Positions 42,030-52,440 of a stretch of DNA of 64,000 nt are shown piece after piece (positions within the stretch are counted from its first letter, which is position 1; each line of letters begins with the position of its first letter). Source of the stretch: Gammaproteobacteria bacterium (GTDB lineage Bacteria > Pseudomonadota > Gammaproteobacteria > SZUA-140). Below the pieces are notes generated by a model that ran no database searches, had not been told where the DNA came from, and was given only the letters and a program-made list of their open reading frames with translations. The translations under genes were made by a program, and so were the position numbers. The DNA lies in contig JADJQS010000002.1 of NCBI GenBank assembly GCA_016712635.1, positions 124,001-188,000 on the forward strand, read 5' to 3'.

Positions 42030-42060
42030 AGCGGCCGGGGAGAATCCCCGGACTCCGGTC

Positions 42061-42762
42061 TCAGTCGGCCAGCCCCACGAACACGCGCTGCACATCGTCG
42101 TCGGCATCGATGGCCTCGAGGAAGGCCTCGACCTCGGCGCGTTCCGCCTCGCCCAGCGACACCGGATTCTTCGGCCGGTAGCCGAGGTGCGCAGATTGCA
42201 CGACGAAGCCGTGCGCCGGCAGGGCGCGCGACACCGCGTCCATGTCGGTGGGATCGGTGAGGAACAGCGTGGCGCCGTTCTCGGCGGGTTCCAGGTCCTG
42301 CGCCCCGGCCTCGATCGCGGCCGCTTCCGGATCGGCGCCGGGAGTTTCCGGCGTCGCCTCGATCATGCCGAGATAATCGAAGTCCCAGGCCACCGAGCCC
42401 GAGGCGCCGAGCTGGCCCTTGCGAAACAGCATGCGGACGTTGGAGACGGTGCGATTGACGTTGTCCGTCAGACACTCGACGATCACCGGCACGCGGTGCG
42501 GCGCGAAACCTTCATAGGTCAGCTTCTCGAAGTTCACGCCCGTGTCGAGCAGGCCGGCGCCCTTCTTGATGACGCGTTCCAGGGTGTCCTTCGGCATGGA
42601 CGCCTTCTTCGCCTGATCGACGGCGAGGCGCAGGCGCGGGTTCATGTCCGGGTCTGCGCCCGCGCGCGCCGCCACCATGATCTCGCGTGCGAGCCGGGTG
42701 AAGATCCGGCCCTTGGCGTTGGCCGCGGCCTCCTTGCCTTTCGCTTTCCACTGTGCACCCAT
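42061..42762 (-). CDS. YebC/PmpR-family DNA-binding regulator
   Basis: A 233-residue protein. The start MGAQWKAKGKEAAANAKGRI and RLRLAVDQAKKASMPKDTLE are the YebC/PmpR (TACO1-like) signature. The sequence is closer to the YeeN-type paralogue, since it begins MGAQWKAK rather than MAGHSKW. Family members act as transcriptional regulators and, in recent work, as translation factors for proline-rich stretches. It is divergent from the RND pump genes. Confidence 0.9.
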   Translation of the reverse strand: MGAQWKAKGKEAAANAKGRIFTRLAREIMVAARAGADPDMNPRLRLAVDQAKKASMPKDTLERVIKKGAGLLDTGVNFEKLTYEGFAPHRVPVIVECLTDNVNRTVSNVRMLFRKGQLGASGSVAWDFDYLGMIEATPETPGADPEAAAIEAGAQDLEPAENGATLFLTDPTDMDAVSRALPAHGFVVQSAHLGYRPKNPVSLGEAERAEVEAFLEAIDADDDVQRVFVGLAD

Positions 42763-43147
42763 ACTGAATCCTTACGACATTCGTGCGCCGCGGCGCCCGG
42801 TTGACGACAAATGACCGTGGATAACGTGATCGGTCCGGGGTTGTTATCGAGGTCACTCCAGAAGCAGCAAATTTTACATGGTAATTGGGGCTTATAGCAA
42901 TTTCGCGATTACAGACAAACACATCTGAGCAAGCGATTGCGCCGGTAAAAACCCGGGATCACCGCAATCGCAGGCGCCGCCCGATGCTGCGACCGTCGCG
43001 CAGACCTTGACTGCGATACGTCGCATCATACCGCGTCACGTGTAGCGGTATTTCCATATGATTACTATCACTTTGTACGACGATTACAGCCCGGAAAAAT
43101 GCTGCTAGCATAGATTCGCATCGTGCGTGATTCCCGAGGGATGACGT
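42763..43147. other. Intergenic region between divergent genes
   Basis: About 385 bp, more AT-rich in the middle (42860-42950). A possible promoter for the RND operon is TTACAG, 16 bases, TAGCAT near 43083-43112, just upstream of the adaptor gene. No gene was found. Confidence 0.35.
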
Positions 43148-44242
43148 ATGCCTGTGCCGATCCTGCCATCCAGAATCCGGGCGCTTGCCCTCGCCGCCGT
43201 TTTCTCGGTCTCCTGCAGCGGGCCTCCGCCGCCGGCCGAGGAAATCCGTCCCGTCAGATTTCAGAAAGTCGCGGCGAGCGAATTCGAGATGATGGCGCGC
43301 TATCCGGGCGAGGTCCGCGCGCGGCACGAAACCGCGCTGGGATTCCGCGTCGGCGGCAAGGTCGTGGAACGCCACGTCGAGGTCGGCAGCCGCGTCAAGC
43401 CGCATGACCTGCTGGCGCGACTGGATCCGCAGGATTCCAACCTCAATACCCAGAGCATCACTTCGCAGCTCGCGGCCGCCGAGGCCGACCTGAACCGGGC
43501 CGCGATCGACCTGGAACGTTCCGAGCGCCTGGTCAAGGTCAACCTGGTCAGCAAGTCCGACTACGACCGCCAGCTCAACACCTACAAGGCCGCGCAGGCC
43601 AATCATGACCAGCTCAGTGCGCAGCTCAAGCTGAGCCAGAACCAGGCGGCCTACACGGACCTGCGGGCGGATTATCCCGGCGTCATCACCGCCATCGACG
43701 CGGAAGTGGGCCAGGTCGTGTCCGCGGGACAGACCGTCATGCGCGCCTCCCGCTTCGGGGAGAAAGAGATCGTCATCAACGTCCCGGAAAACGTCCTCGA
43801 CCGGCTGCGCTCCGTCCAGCAGATACAGGTATCGCTGTGGGCGAATCCCGCGCGGACCTACCAGGGCCGGATCAGGGAGGTCTCCCCCAGCGCCGATCCG
43901 GTGACCCGCACGTATACGGTGAAGGTCTCCGTACCCGACGCCGACGACGCGATGCAGCTCGGGATGACCGCGTCGGTGGCGTTCAGCAGCACATCCGGCA
44001 GCAAGTCGGTGCGCCTGCCGCTCACCGCGCTGTTCCAGAAGGAACAGCAGCCGGCGGTATGGATCGTGGATGAAACCTCCGGCGCCGTGGACCTGGTGCC
44101 GGTCGAGGTGGACGGCTTTCACGACAATGCCGTCACCGTGACAAAGGGACTGTCCGACGGCCAGCTGGTGGTCACCGCGGGCGTGCATAAACTCCATCCC
44201 GGCCAGAAGGTACGCCTGCTCAGCACCGCGGAACTGCCGTGA
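43148..44242 (+). CDS. RND efflux periplasmic adaptor (second pump)
   Basis: A 364-residue lipoprotein adaptor (lipobox SVSCSG). It has a barrel-sandwich hybrid (LGFRVGGKVVERHVEVGSRV), an alpha-hairpin with coiled coil (SQLAAAEADLNRAAIDLERS) and a C-terminal RND-adaptor domain (PVTRTYTVKVSVPDADDAMQ). GAGGGATG lies before the ATG. It partners the pump gene that overlaps it by 4 bp; there is no adjacent outer-membrane gene, so it probably borrows a TolC-type channel. Confidence 0.88.
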   Translation: MPVPILPSRIRALALAAVFSVSCSGPPPPAEEIRPVRFQKVAASEFEMMARYPGEVRARHETALGFRVGGKVVERHVEVGSRVKPHDLLARLDPQDSNLNTQSITSQLAAAEADLNRAAIDLERSERLVKVNLVSKSDYDRQLNTYKAAQANHDQLSAQLKLSQNQAAYTDLRADYPGVITAIDAEVGQVVSAGQTVMRASRFGEKEIVINVPENVLDRLRSVQQIQVSLWANPARTYQGRIREVSPSADPVTRTYTVKVSVPDADDAMQLGMTASVAFSSTSGSKSVRLPLTALFQKEQQPAVWIVDETSGAVDLVPVEVDGFHDNAVTVTKGLSDGQLVVTAGVHKLHPGQKVRLLSTAELP

Positions 44243-47200
44243 CGAACTTCAATCTCTCCGCCTGGGCCCTGCGCCACCAGGCCTTCATCCGCTTTCTGAT
44301 CGCCGTGTTCATGATCGCGGGCGTCCTTACCTATTTCAGCCTCGGCCAGAAGGAGGACCCGGATTTCACCTTCCGGACGATGATCGTGAAGGTGATCTGG
44401 CCCGGCGCCACGGCGCGCGAGATGGAACTGCAGGTCACGGACAAGATCGAGAAGAAACTGCAGGAGACCCCCAGCCTCGACTACCTGAAAAGCTACTCCA
44501 AACCCGAGGAGGCGGTCGTCTTCGTCTATCTGCGCGAGGACACACCGCCGAAATCCGTCGACTTCATCTGGGACAGGGTGCGGAAAAAGGTGGGCGATAT
44601 CCGCGAGGAGCTGCCGGACAACATCCTCGGCCCGTTCTTCGACGACGAGTTCGGCGACACCTACGGCTCCATCTTCGCCTTCACGGCCGACGGATTCGGC
44701 TACGCCGAACTTAAGGTCTACGTCGACCGCATCCGCCAGGAACTGCTGCGCCTGGACAACGTCAGCAAGGTCGACCTCGTCGGCGAGCAGGACGAGAAGA
44801 TCTACATCGAGCTGTCGAACACGAAGGTGGCCACGCTCGGCATCGACCCGCTGCTGGTCGTCTCCACCCTGCAGGCGCAGAACGCGATGACCGCGTCCGG
44901 CACCGTGGAGACGCAGAGCGACCGCTTCTTCATCCGCATCTCCGGCGACTTCGATTCCGTCGACAGCATCAGCGACATCGGGATACGCGCCAACGACCGC
45001 ATCTTCCGCCTCGGCGACATCGCGCGCGTCTACCGCGGGTACGTGGATCCGCCCACGTTCAGGATGCGCTACCTGGGCCAGGACGCGATCGGGCTCGCCG
45101 TCTCGATGACGAAAGGCGGCGACGTCATCGCGCTGGGCAAATCCCTGCAGCAGACCATGCAGCGCCTGATGACGGAGATCCCGGTCGGGATCGAGGTCCA
45201 CCAGGTGTCCGACCAGCCGGCGGTGGTCAGGCAGTCGGTCAACGAATTCACCCGCAGCCTGCTGGAGGCCCTGCTGATCGTCCTCGCGGTCAGCTTCCTC
45301 AGCCTCGGCGTGCGCTCCGGCCTGGTGGTGGCGCTGTCCATCCCGCTCGTGCTGGCGATCGTCTTCCTGGTCATGAAGTTCTACGGCATCGACCTGCAGC
45401 GCATCTCGCTCGGCGCGCTGATCATCGCGCTCGGCCTGCTGGTGGACGACGCGATCATCGCGGTGGAGATGATGTCGCTGAAACTCGAGGAGGGCTGGGA
45501 CCGGATCCGCGCCGCGACCTTCGCCTACACCTCCACGGCCTTCCCGATGCTGACCGGGACGCTGATCACCGCCCTCGCCTTCCTGCCCATCGGCCTCGCC
45601 AGGTCCAGCGCCGGCGAATACACCTTCTCCATCTTCGCCGTGGTCACCATCGCGCTGCTCGCCTCGTGGCTGGTGGCGGTAGTATTCACGCCGTACATCG
45701 GCTACATGCTGCTGCCCGAGGCCAGGGCCCACGTCAGCCATGAGGAGATCTATCAAAAGCCCTTCTACGCCCGCTTCCGGCGCTGGGTGGCGTGGTGCGT
45801 GCAGCACCGGACCCGGGTCATCCTCGCCACGATCGCCGCGTTTGCCGCCGCCATCGTCGCCTTCAAGACCGCCGTCGAACAGCAGTTCTTCCCCGCCTCC
45901 GCGCGCCCGGAACTGCTGGTGGACCTGTGGCTGCCCGAAGGTTCCACCTTCGAATCCACGGAGAACGAGGTGAAGAACCTCGAGAAACACCTGATGGGTG
46001 ACGGCAACGTCGTCAACTACGTCAGCTACGTCGGCGGCGGCTCGCCGCGCTTCTACCTGCCGCTGGACCCGCAACTGTCGCACCTGAATTACGCCCAGAT
46101 GATCATCATGACGAGCGACCTCGAGGCGCGCGAGGCCACCCTGAAAAAGCTGCGCGACATCCTCGACAACGACTTCCCGCTGGTGCGCGGCCGCGCCAGC
46201 CGCCTCGAAAACGGCCCGCCGGTCGGGTACCCGGTCCAGTTCCGGGTGATCGGGGACGACCCCGAGACGCTGCGCACCATCGCGGCCGGGATGGCCGGGG
46301 CGATGCGCGCCAACGCCAGCATCCGCAATGTCAACACGGACTGGAACGAGATGATCAAGGCGGTCAGGCTCGATGTCGACCAGGACAAGGCGCGCACGAT
46401 GGGCCTGTCCTCCCAGGACATCGCGCAAACGACGAACGCCATCCTCAGCGGCTTCGCCGTGACGCAATACCGCGAGCTGGACCGCTCCATCGATGTCGTC
46501 ATCCGGGCACGGCAGGAGGATCGCGAGAACCTCGGCGCCCTCGGCGAGCTGACCATCCATAACGCGGAGGGGAAGGCGGTGCCGCTCAGCCAGCTCGTCA
46601 CCGTCTCGCAGGGATTCGAGGAAGGCATCATCTGGCGGCGCAACCGCTTTCCGGCCATCACCGTGCGCGCCGACATCCCCGACCACGTGCAGGCGCCGGA
46701 CGTGGCCGCGCAGTTGCTGCCCGCCATGCAGGAGATCGCCGCCGGACTGCCGGACGGCTATCGCATCGAGATGGGCGGCGCGCAGGAATCCAGCGCCAGG
46801 GCGCAGGCCTCCATCAAGGCCGTCGTGCCGTTCGCGCTGGTCCTCATCCTGGTCCTGCTGATGGTCCAGTTGCAGAGCTTCCAGCGTACGCTGCTGGTGC
46901 TGCTGACGGCACCGCTGGGGCTCATCGGCGTGACCATCGCCCTGCTCGTGCTGCAGCGGCCGTTCGGCTTCGTCGCCATGCTGGGCGTGATCGCGCTGGC
47001 GGGGATGATCATGCGCAATTCGGTGATCCTGGTCGACCAGATCGAGCAGGACATCAAGGCGGGACATTCCCCGTACGAGGCGATCATCGAGGCGACGGTG
47101 CGTCGCTTCCGCCCGATCATGCTGACCGCCGCGGCCGCCATCCTCGCGATGATCCCCCTGACGCACAGCACCTTCTGGGGCCCGATGGCGGTCGCCATCA

Positions 47201-47289
47201 TGGGCGGGCTGCTCGTCGCCACCGTGCTCACACTGTTCTTCCTGCCCGCCCTGTACGCGGCCTGGTTCAGGGTCAGACAGCCTGCATAG
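44239..47289 (+). CDS. RND efflux pump, inner-membrane transporter (second pump)
   Basis: A 1,016-residue HAE1-like antiporter. The Asp pair of the proton relay is in LGLLVDDAIIAVEMM. The partner Lys of AcrB is replaced (LAGMIMRNSVILVDQI), a known feature of some subfamilies, so the proton path may differ. The N-terminal 'FNLSAWALRHQAFIRFLIAV' and 'GQKEDPDFTFRTMIVKVIWP' are typical of this subgroup. It starts with GTG at 44239, overlapping the adaptor stop. Substrate unknown. Confidence 0.92.
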   Translation: MTNFNLSAWALRHQAFIRFLIAVFMIAGVLTYFSLGQKEDPDFTFRTMIVKVIWPGATAREMELQVTDKIEKKLQETPSLDYLKSYSKPEEAVVFVYLREDTPPKSVDFIWDRVRKKVGDIREELPDNILGPFFDDEFGDTYGSIFAFTADGFGYAELKVYVDRIRQELLRLDNVSKVDLVGEQDEKIYIELSNTKVATLGIDPLLVVSTLQAQNAMTASGTVETQSDRFFIRISGDFDSVDSISDIGIRANDRIFRLGDIARVYRGYVDPPTFRMRYLGQDAIGLAVSMTKGGDVIALGKSLQQTMQRLMTEIPVGIEVHQVSDQPAVVRQSVNEFTRSLLEALLIVLAVSFLSLGVRSGLVVALSIPLVLAIVFLVMKFYGIDLQRISLGALIIALGLLVDDAIIAVEMMSLKLEEGWDRIRAATFAYTSTAFPMLTGTLITALAFLPIGLARSSAGEYTFSIFAVVTIALLASWLVAVVFTPYIGYMLLPEARAHVSHEEIYQKPFYARFRRWVAWCVQHRTRVILATIAAFAAAIVAFKTAVEQQFFPASARPELLVDLWLPEGSTFESTENEVKNLEKHLMGDGNVVNYVSYVGGGSPRFYLPLDPQLSHLNYAQMIIMTSDLEAREATLKKLRDILDNDFPLVRGRASRLENGPPVGYPVQFRVIGDDPETLRTIAAGMAGAMRANASIRNVNTDWNEMIKAVRLDVDQDKARTMGLSSQDIAQTTNAILSGFAVTQYRELDRSIDVVIRARQEDRENLGALGELTIHNAEGKAVPLSQLVTVSQGFEEGIIWRRNRFPAITVRADIPDHVQAPDVAAQLLPAMQEIAAGLPDGYRIEMGGAQESSARAQASIKAVVPFALVLILVLLMVQLQSFQRTLLVLLTAPLGLIGVTIALLVLQRPFGFVAMLGVIALAGMIMRNSVILVDQIEQDIKAGHSPYEAIIEATVRRFRPIMLTAAAAILAMIPLTHSTFWGPMAVAIMGGLLVATVLTLFFLPALYAAWFRVRQPA

Positions 47290-47724
47290 TACGAGCCATA
47301 CCACCCATCCATTGTTGTTACAGCACGGTCCTGCTTGATCACAGCGGTCTTACCCGCCCGGTTCAGCACACATCAACTGACAGGCTCCGCAAATCAGCGC
47401 CTGCCACGGCGCGACGGATCTGCCGGCGCGAGCCATCCGCCCTGGCGGAGATCCTGCCGCAGGCGTCGCCCGTACGATCCCGCCACCGGGGCAGCTCAGC
47501 CGGGCGCCACCGGTGGACGGCTTTCCCGTTCGCGGTATCCAAGCCCGCACCGCCGTCGTGTATAATCCCGCACGGCAGGCGACAGAATAACCGCGATCAA
47601 GGGAACCGGAAGTTTGACCCTCCCCCCGATATCATCGATACCCCATTCCTCCCCGACATACGCCGGCGTCGCGATCCATGCGGGTTGACGCTGCGCGCAC
47701 GCGCGGAGGACCGGTGGCGGGCGC
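47290..47724. other. Gene-free stretch upstream of the SulP gene
   Basis: About 435 bp with no supported gene. A possible -10 box TATAAT (in CGTGTATAATCCCG, near 47567) precedes the SulP gene by about 155 bp; the -35 match is poor. Short frames on either strand lack ribosome-binding sites. Confidence 0.35.
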
Positions 47725-49443
47725 ATGTACCAGGCCGCACTGATCGCCTCGGCCGTCCGCGAATCCTGGCGGACCGGCTACAGCCTCCACACGCTCCGGC
47801 GCGATGCGATCGCCGGCCTGACCGTCGGGATCATCGCCATACCGCTGGCAATGGCCCTGGCCATCGCGAGCGGCGTTCCGCCCCAGCACGGTCTGTATAC
47901 GGCGATGATCGCCGGCGCGCTCATCGCCCTGACCGGCGGGTCGCGCTTCAATGTCTCCGGCCCCACGGCGGCCTTCGTGGTGATCCTGCTGCCGGTGACG
48001 CAGAAATTCGGCATCGGCGGGCTGCTGCTCGCCACCGCGATGGCGGGGCTGATACTGGTCGTCATGGGCATCGCCCGCATGGGCCAGTTGATCCGCTTCA
48101 TCCCCTATCCGGTCACGACGGGATTCACGGCCGGCATCGCCGTCGTCATCGCCGCGCTGCAGCTACGCGACTTCCTGGGCCTCGACATGCCCCGGCCCGA
48201 GGGGCATTTCGTCGAGATGATGCTGACCATCTTCTCCGCCCTGCCGTCCGCGCACTGGCCGGATGCGCTGATCGCCGTGCTGACGATCGCGGTGCTCATA
48301 TTATGGCCCAGGCTGAAACTGCCCGTGCCGGGCCACCTGGTGGCGCTGGTGCTGGCGACGCTGACCGCCTGGCTGTGCGGGCAGTGGCTGGACGATTTCT
48401 CGGTGGCGACCATCGGCTCACGCTTCGAATACATGATGGACGGCGTGCGCGGCGCGGGGATTCCGCCCTCGCTCCCCGGATTCAGCCTGCCGTGGCTGAT
48501 GGCGGGCGCGGACGGGCAGCCGCTGCACCTTTCGCTGCATCTCTTCCAGGAACTGATCGGTCCCGCCTTTGCCATCGCCCTGCTGGGGGCGATAGAGTCG
48601 CTGCTGTGCGCCGTCGTGGCGGACGGACTGACCGCCACCCGGCATAATCCGAACGCGGAGCTGGTCGGCCAGGGGATCGGCAATATCGTCGCGCCGTTCT
48701 TCGGCGGGATCACCGCCACGGCCGCCATCGCCCGCACCGCGACCAGCATCCGCACCGGCGCCCACTCGCCGGTGGCCGCGGTCGTGCACGCGCTGGTGAT
48801 CCTGCTGATCATCCAGTTCTTCTCCGGCTGGCTGTCGTATGTGCCGATGGCGGCACTGGCCGGCTTCCTGATGATGGTGGCGTGGAACATCGGCGAGGCC
48901 AAGCACTTCGGGCACATCGTCCGCGTGGCCCCGCGCAGCGACGTGCTGGTGCTGCTGGTCTGCTTCACGCTGACAGTGGTATTCGACATGGTGATCGCAG
49001 TGGGCGTCGGCGTGGTGCTGGCCGCGCTGCTGTTCATCCGCCGCATGTCGGAACTGACCGGGACGGAGCTGATCACCGAGGGCTCGGATCACCAGCATGC
49101 GAACCTGCCGTCACACGTCGCCGTCTATGACATCAACGGCCCGCTCTTCTTCGGCGCGGCCGAAAAGGCGATGGGCGTGCTGCTGCGGGTGCGCGGCGAC
49201 ATCCGCGCGATCGTGCTCGACATGAAGGACGTGCCGATGATCGACATGACCGGCACGGTCGCGCTCGAGACCCTGCTGAGCCGGCTGCACCGCCAGGGCG
49301 TGCTGGTGCTGCTGAGCAATCTGTCACCGCGCCTGGAACAGGCGCTGGTCCAGACCGGCATCGCGCCGCGCGAGAACGACCTGCTGTTCTGCCCCGACGT
49401 CGCCACCGCCTGCCAGCGCGCGATTGAACTCAGGCCGAAGTGA
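47725..49443 (+). CDS. SulP-family anion transporter with STAS domain (DauA-like)
   Basis: A 572-residue transporter. The SulP membrane core (1-430) has the signature AIPLAMALAIASGVPPQHGL and GGSRFNVSGPTAAFV (anion site). A C-terminal STAS domain follows (about 455-570; DMKDVPMIDMTGTVALETLL). Length and motifs fit the DauA/YchM-type of C4-dicarboxylate or bicarbonate/sulfate transporters; the anion cannot be told from sequence. The stop overlaps the region just before greB (8 bp to its ATG). Confidence 0.88.
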   Translation: MYQAALIASAVRESWRTGYSLHTLRRDAIAGLTVGIIAIPLAMALAIASGVPPQHGLYTAMIAGALIALTGGSRFNVSGPTAAFVVILLPVTQKFGIGGLLLATAMAGLILVVMGIARMGQLIRFIPYPVTTGFTAGIAVVIAALQLRDFLGLDMPRPEGHFVEMMLTIFSALPSAHWPDALIAVLTIAVLILWPRLKLPVPGHLVALVLATLTAWLCGQWLDDFSVATIGSRFEYMMDGVRGAGIPPSLPGFSLPWLMAGADGQPLHLSLHLFQELIGPAFAIALLGAIESLLCAVVADGLTATRHNPNAELVGQGIGNIVAPFFGGITATAAIARTATSIRTGAHSPVAAVVHALVILLIIQFFSGWLSYVPMAALAGFLMMVAWNIGEAKHFGHIVRVAPRSDVLVLLVCFTLTVVFDMVIAVGVGVVLAALLFIRRMSELTGTELITEGSDHQHANLPSHVAVYDINGPLFFGAAEKAMGVLLRVRGDIRAIVLDMKDVPMIDMTGTVALETLLSRLHRQGVLVLLSNLSPRLEQALVQTGIAPRENDLLFCPDVATACQRAIELRPK

Positions 49444-49451
49444 GACCGCCC

Positions 49452-50006
49452 ATGAGCAAGGCCTTCACCAAAGAGACGGAGACGGACGAGGAAGAGGAGC
49501 TGGACACGCCGGACCCGCTGCCCGCCCACATCAAGAACTACATGACACCGGCCGGATACGCGGCGCTGCAGGAGGAATTGCGCTGGCTGCTGCGCGAGGA
49601 ACGCCCGCGCATCGTCGCGATCGTCTCGTGGGCGGCCGGCAACGGCGACCGCTCGGAAAACGGCGATTACACCTACAACAAGAAACGCCTGCGCGAGATC
49701 GACCGCCGCGCGCGCTACCTGACCAAGCGGCTGGAGAGCGCCGAGGTCGTGGACCCGAAGCTGCAGCGGGGACTGGAGCAGGTGTTCTTCGGCGCCACCG
49801 TCACCTATGCGCGCGAAGACGGCAACGAACACACCGTCACGCTGGTCGGCATCGACGAGGCCGACCTCGACCATGGCAAGATCAACTGGCAGTCCCCGGT
49901 CGCCAAGGCGCTGCTGAAGGCGCGCGCCGGCGACACGGTCAGGCTGACCACCCCGTCCGGCGCGGAGACCCTCGAGATCGTCGCGGTCGGTTACGGACCG
50001 GATTGA
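49452..50006 (+). CDS. greB: Transcription elongation factor GreB
   Basis: A 184-residue factor that rescues stalled RNA polymerase by stimulating RNA cleavage. The N-terminal coiled coil (YMTPAGYAALQEELRWLLRE, then GDRSENGDYTYNKKRLREI with the acidic DxxE tip region) and the C-terminal FKBP-like domain (TVRLTTPSGAETLEIVAVGY) are complete. 'ENGDYTYNKKRLREIDRR' is characteristic of GreB rather than GreA. An acidic N-terminal extension (ETETDEEEELD) precedes the core. ATG at 49452. Confidence 0.93.
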   Translation: MSKAFTKETETDEEEELDTPDPLPAHIKNYMTPAGYAALQEELRWLLREERPRIVAIVSWAAGNGDRSENGDYTYNKKRLREIDRRARYLTKRLESAEVVDPKLQRGLEQVFFGATVTYAREDGNEHTVTLVGIDEADLDHGKINWQSPVAKALLKARAGDTVRLTTPSGAETLEIVAVGYGPD

Positions 50007-50031
50007 CGGACCGCCGATTTGCGATGGGCGT

Positions 50032-51639
50032 TTACCCTTCCTGCGCTTTAGTCATCGACAGGGCGACGGCCTCGGCCACTTCGATACCATCGATGGCGGC
50101 GGACAGGATGCCGCCCGCATAGCCCGCACCCTCCCCGGCCGGATACAGACCGCGGGTGTTCACGCTCTGGTATTCAGCGTTACGCAGGATACGGATGGGC
50201 GACGAGGTGCGCGTCTCGACGCCGGTCAGCACCGCATCCTCCATCGCAAAACCCCGGATCTGTTTCCCGAAGGCGGGCAGCGCCTCGCGTATCGCCTCGA
50301 TAGCGTAGTCGGGAAGGCAGGTATCCAGGCTGGTCATGCGCACACCCGGCTGGTAGGACGGCGCGACTGAACCCGGCCCGGTCGAGGGCCGTCCCGCCAG
50401 GAAATCGCCGACGCGCTGCGCGGGCGCGCAGTAATTATTACCGCCCGCCTCATACGCGCGCGCCTCCCACTGGCGCTGGTAGGCAATGCCGGCGAGCGGA
50501 TGCCCGGGATAGTCGGCGGGCGTGATGCCGACCACGATGCCGCTGTTGGCGTTGCGCTCGTTGCGCGAATACTGGCTCATGCCGTTGGTGACGACGCGCC
50601 CCGGCTCCGACGTGGCGGCCACCACGGTGCCGCCGGGGCACATGCAGAAACTGTAGACCGAGCGGCCGTTCCTGCAGTGATGGACCAGCTTGTAGTCGGC
50701 GGCGCCGAGCAGCGGATTGCCGGCGTTTTTACCGTAGCGCGCGCGGTCGATGAGCGACTGCGGATGCTCGATGCGGAAACCGATGGAGAACGGCTTGGCC
50801 TCGATGTACACGCCGCGGTCGTACAGCATCTGGAAGGTATCGCGCGCGCTATGCCCGACCGCCAGCACGACGTGATCGGCGGCAATGCGTTCGCCGTCGG
50901 CGAGCACCACGCCGCGCACCTGCCCCTGTTCGATCTCCACCTGCTCGACCTTGCACTGAAAGCGGATCTCCCCGCCCAGCGCCTGGATGGTCTCGCGCAG
51001 GGCCTCGACGATGCCCACCAGCCGGAACGTGCCGATATGCGGCTTGGCCACGTAGAGGATTTCGGGCGGTGCGCCGGCCTTGACGAATTCGTCGAGCACC
51101 TTGCGCCCGAGGTGGCGCGGGTCCTTGACCTGGCTGTAGAGCTTACCATCGGAGAACGTTCCGGCGCCGCCCTCGCCGAACTGGACGTTGGATTCCGGAT
51201 CGAGCACCGACTTGCGCCACAGGCCCCAGGTGTCCTGCGTACGCTCGCGCACGCTCTTGCCGCGATCGAAGATGATGGGACGAAAGCCCATCTGCGCCAG
51301 CAGCAGGCCCGCGAACAGCCCGCATGGACCTGTGCCGATCACGACCGGCCGCAGGACGGAACCCGCCGGCGCGCGCGCGACGAAACGATAGCTCATGTCG
51401 GGCGCGCGGGAGATGCGCCGCTCATCCTTCAGTCGATGAAGGATCGACGGCTCGTCCCCGACCTCGGCATCCACCGTATAGATGAACGCGATGGCCGGCT
51501 GGCGCGCGTCCACGGCGCGGCGAACCACGGAATAGCGGATCAGTTCATGGTCGGCCACCTCCAGCCGTTTCACTATCGCGGCACGGAGCGCAGCGGCGGG
51601 ATGCTCGAGCGGCAGTTTGATTTCGGTGATGCGCAACAT
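50032..51639 (-). CDS. FAD-dependent oxidoreductase (COG2509-type)
   Basis: A 535-residue flavoprotein. The dinucleotide-binding site is VIGTGPCGLFAGLLLAQMGF, the family motif is FGEGGAGTFSDGKLYSQVKD, and the C-terminal ATG box is YPAGEGAGYAGGILSAAIDG. The N-terminal domain (1-75, MLRITEIKLPLEHPAAALRA) is the ferredoxin-like extension of this family. The reaction is unknown. It is convergent with greB (25-bp gap). Confidence 0.88.
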   Translation of the reverse strand: MLRITEIKLPLEHPAAALRAAIVKRLEVADHELIRYSVVRRAVDARQPAIAFIYTVDAEVGDEPSILHRLKDERRISRAPDMSYRFVARAPAGSVLRPVVIGTGPCGLFAGLLLAQMGFRPIIFDRGKSVRERTQDTWGLWRKSVLDPESNVQFGEGGAGTFSDGKLYSQVKDPRHLGRKVLDEFVKAGAPPEILYVAKPHIGTFRLVGIVEALRETIQALGGEIRFQCKVEQVEIEQGQVRGVVLADGERIAADHVVLAVGHSARDTFQMLYDRGVYIEAKPFSIGFRIEHPQSLIDRARYGKNAGNPLLGAADYKLVHHCRNGRSVYSFCMCPGGTVVAATSEPGRVVTNGMSQYSRNERNANSGIVVGITPADYPGHPLAGIAYQRQWEARAYEAGGNNYCAPAQRVGDFLAGRPSTGPGSVAPSYQPGVRMTSLDTCLPDYAIEAIREALPAFGKQIRGFAMEDAVLTGVETRTSSPIRILRNAEYQSVNTRGLYPAGEGAGYAGGILSAAIDGIEVAEAVALSMTKAQEG

Positions 51640-51754
51640 ACTGGATACCCGGGCCGTAGTTATCGAGCCAGGCGATAGTGTAACGCATCCGATGGGGATG
51701 AATCACGCCGTCATGCAATACCCCCTGGCGTGCCTGCGCCTGTGATGCATCCAC

Positions 51755-52303
51755 CTACTTCTGAAGCTTCGTGATTTTAGAGCCCTCAAACGACAGATCG
51801 CCTATCAGACCCTTTTCTCCAAAAACAAAGCCGATGATAGGTTGCTGCAGAGTTTTGGTATCGTATTGGCCGCCAGCACCCTGGGTAACAACAGCAACAC
51901 CCGCGTCGACACCAACTTTCCAACCATTGCTATTCTTGAATTTTTCCAGCGATTCCTGATTCATAAACATGACGATCTCGCTACGGCTCGCAATACCCAA
52001 TGTAAGGCCGACTGACGCAGATCCTATGTTGTAATAGTCGACATTCTCCCCCTTGACTTGCAGGACACCCTCGCCATACTCGCCGGCGACGCCTATGCCG
52101 CCCTTGGTTATGCGCGGAAAGACGAGCATGCCATACGCCTTGTCTGCGAGCTCCTTATGCTTCGGGGATTGCGCGTAGAACTGTTTCAATGCCTGGCTCA
52201 CACTGGCATCTATCTCCTGTTTGCTATCGGCAAAGACAGCAGTACAAGCAAACAGTCCAAACACTATGAGACTGATTGTGGCAATCGATTTTTTGATTTT
52301 CAT
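51755..52303 (-). CDS. SYLF/YSC84-domain exported protein
   Basis: A 182-residue protein with a signal peptide (SIATISLIVFGLFACTAVFA) and a lipid-binding SYLF domain: KAYGMLVFPRITKGGIGVAG, then GEGVLQVKGENVDYYNIGSA and GVDAGVAVVTQGAGGQYDTK. Base composition is clearly lower in GC than the neighbouring genes. GGAGAA precedes the ATG. Function of bacterial SYLF proteins is poorly defined. Confidence 0.88.
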   Translation of the reverse strand: MKIKKSIATISLIVFGLFACTAVFADSKQEIDASVSQALKQFYAQSPKHKELADKAYGMLVFPRITKGGIGVAGEYGEGVLQVKGENVDYYNIGSASVGLTLGIASRSEIVMFMNQESLEKFKNSNGWKVGVDAGVAVVTQGAGGQYDTKTLQQPIIGFVFGEKGLIGDLSFEGSKITKLQK

Positions 52304-52440
52304 AATTAATTCTCCATGATAAGTAGTTTTTGCTATCCAATTATGGTTGCGATCTGCACAAAGCCTGGAATTTATGGGCGCAGTATTACCATAGAGCCGC
52401 AGGAGTTTAATGAAAGTAATAGTATTTATTGAGACAGGCT

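Noticed and set aside
44119..47304. A 1,061-codon minus-strand frame opposite the second RND pump
   Set aside because: Shadow of the pump gene: low complexity, rich in Asp/His/Arg, no family match.
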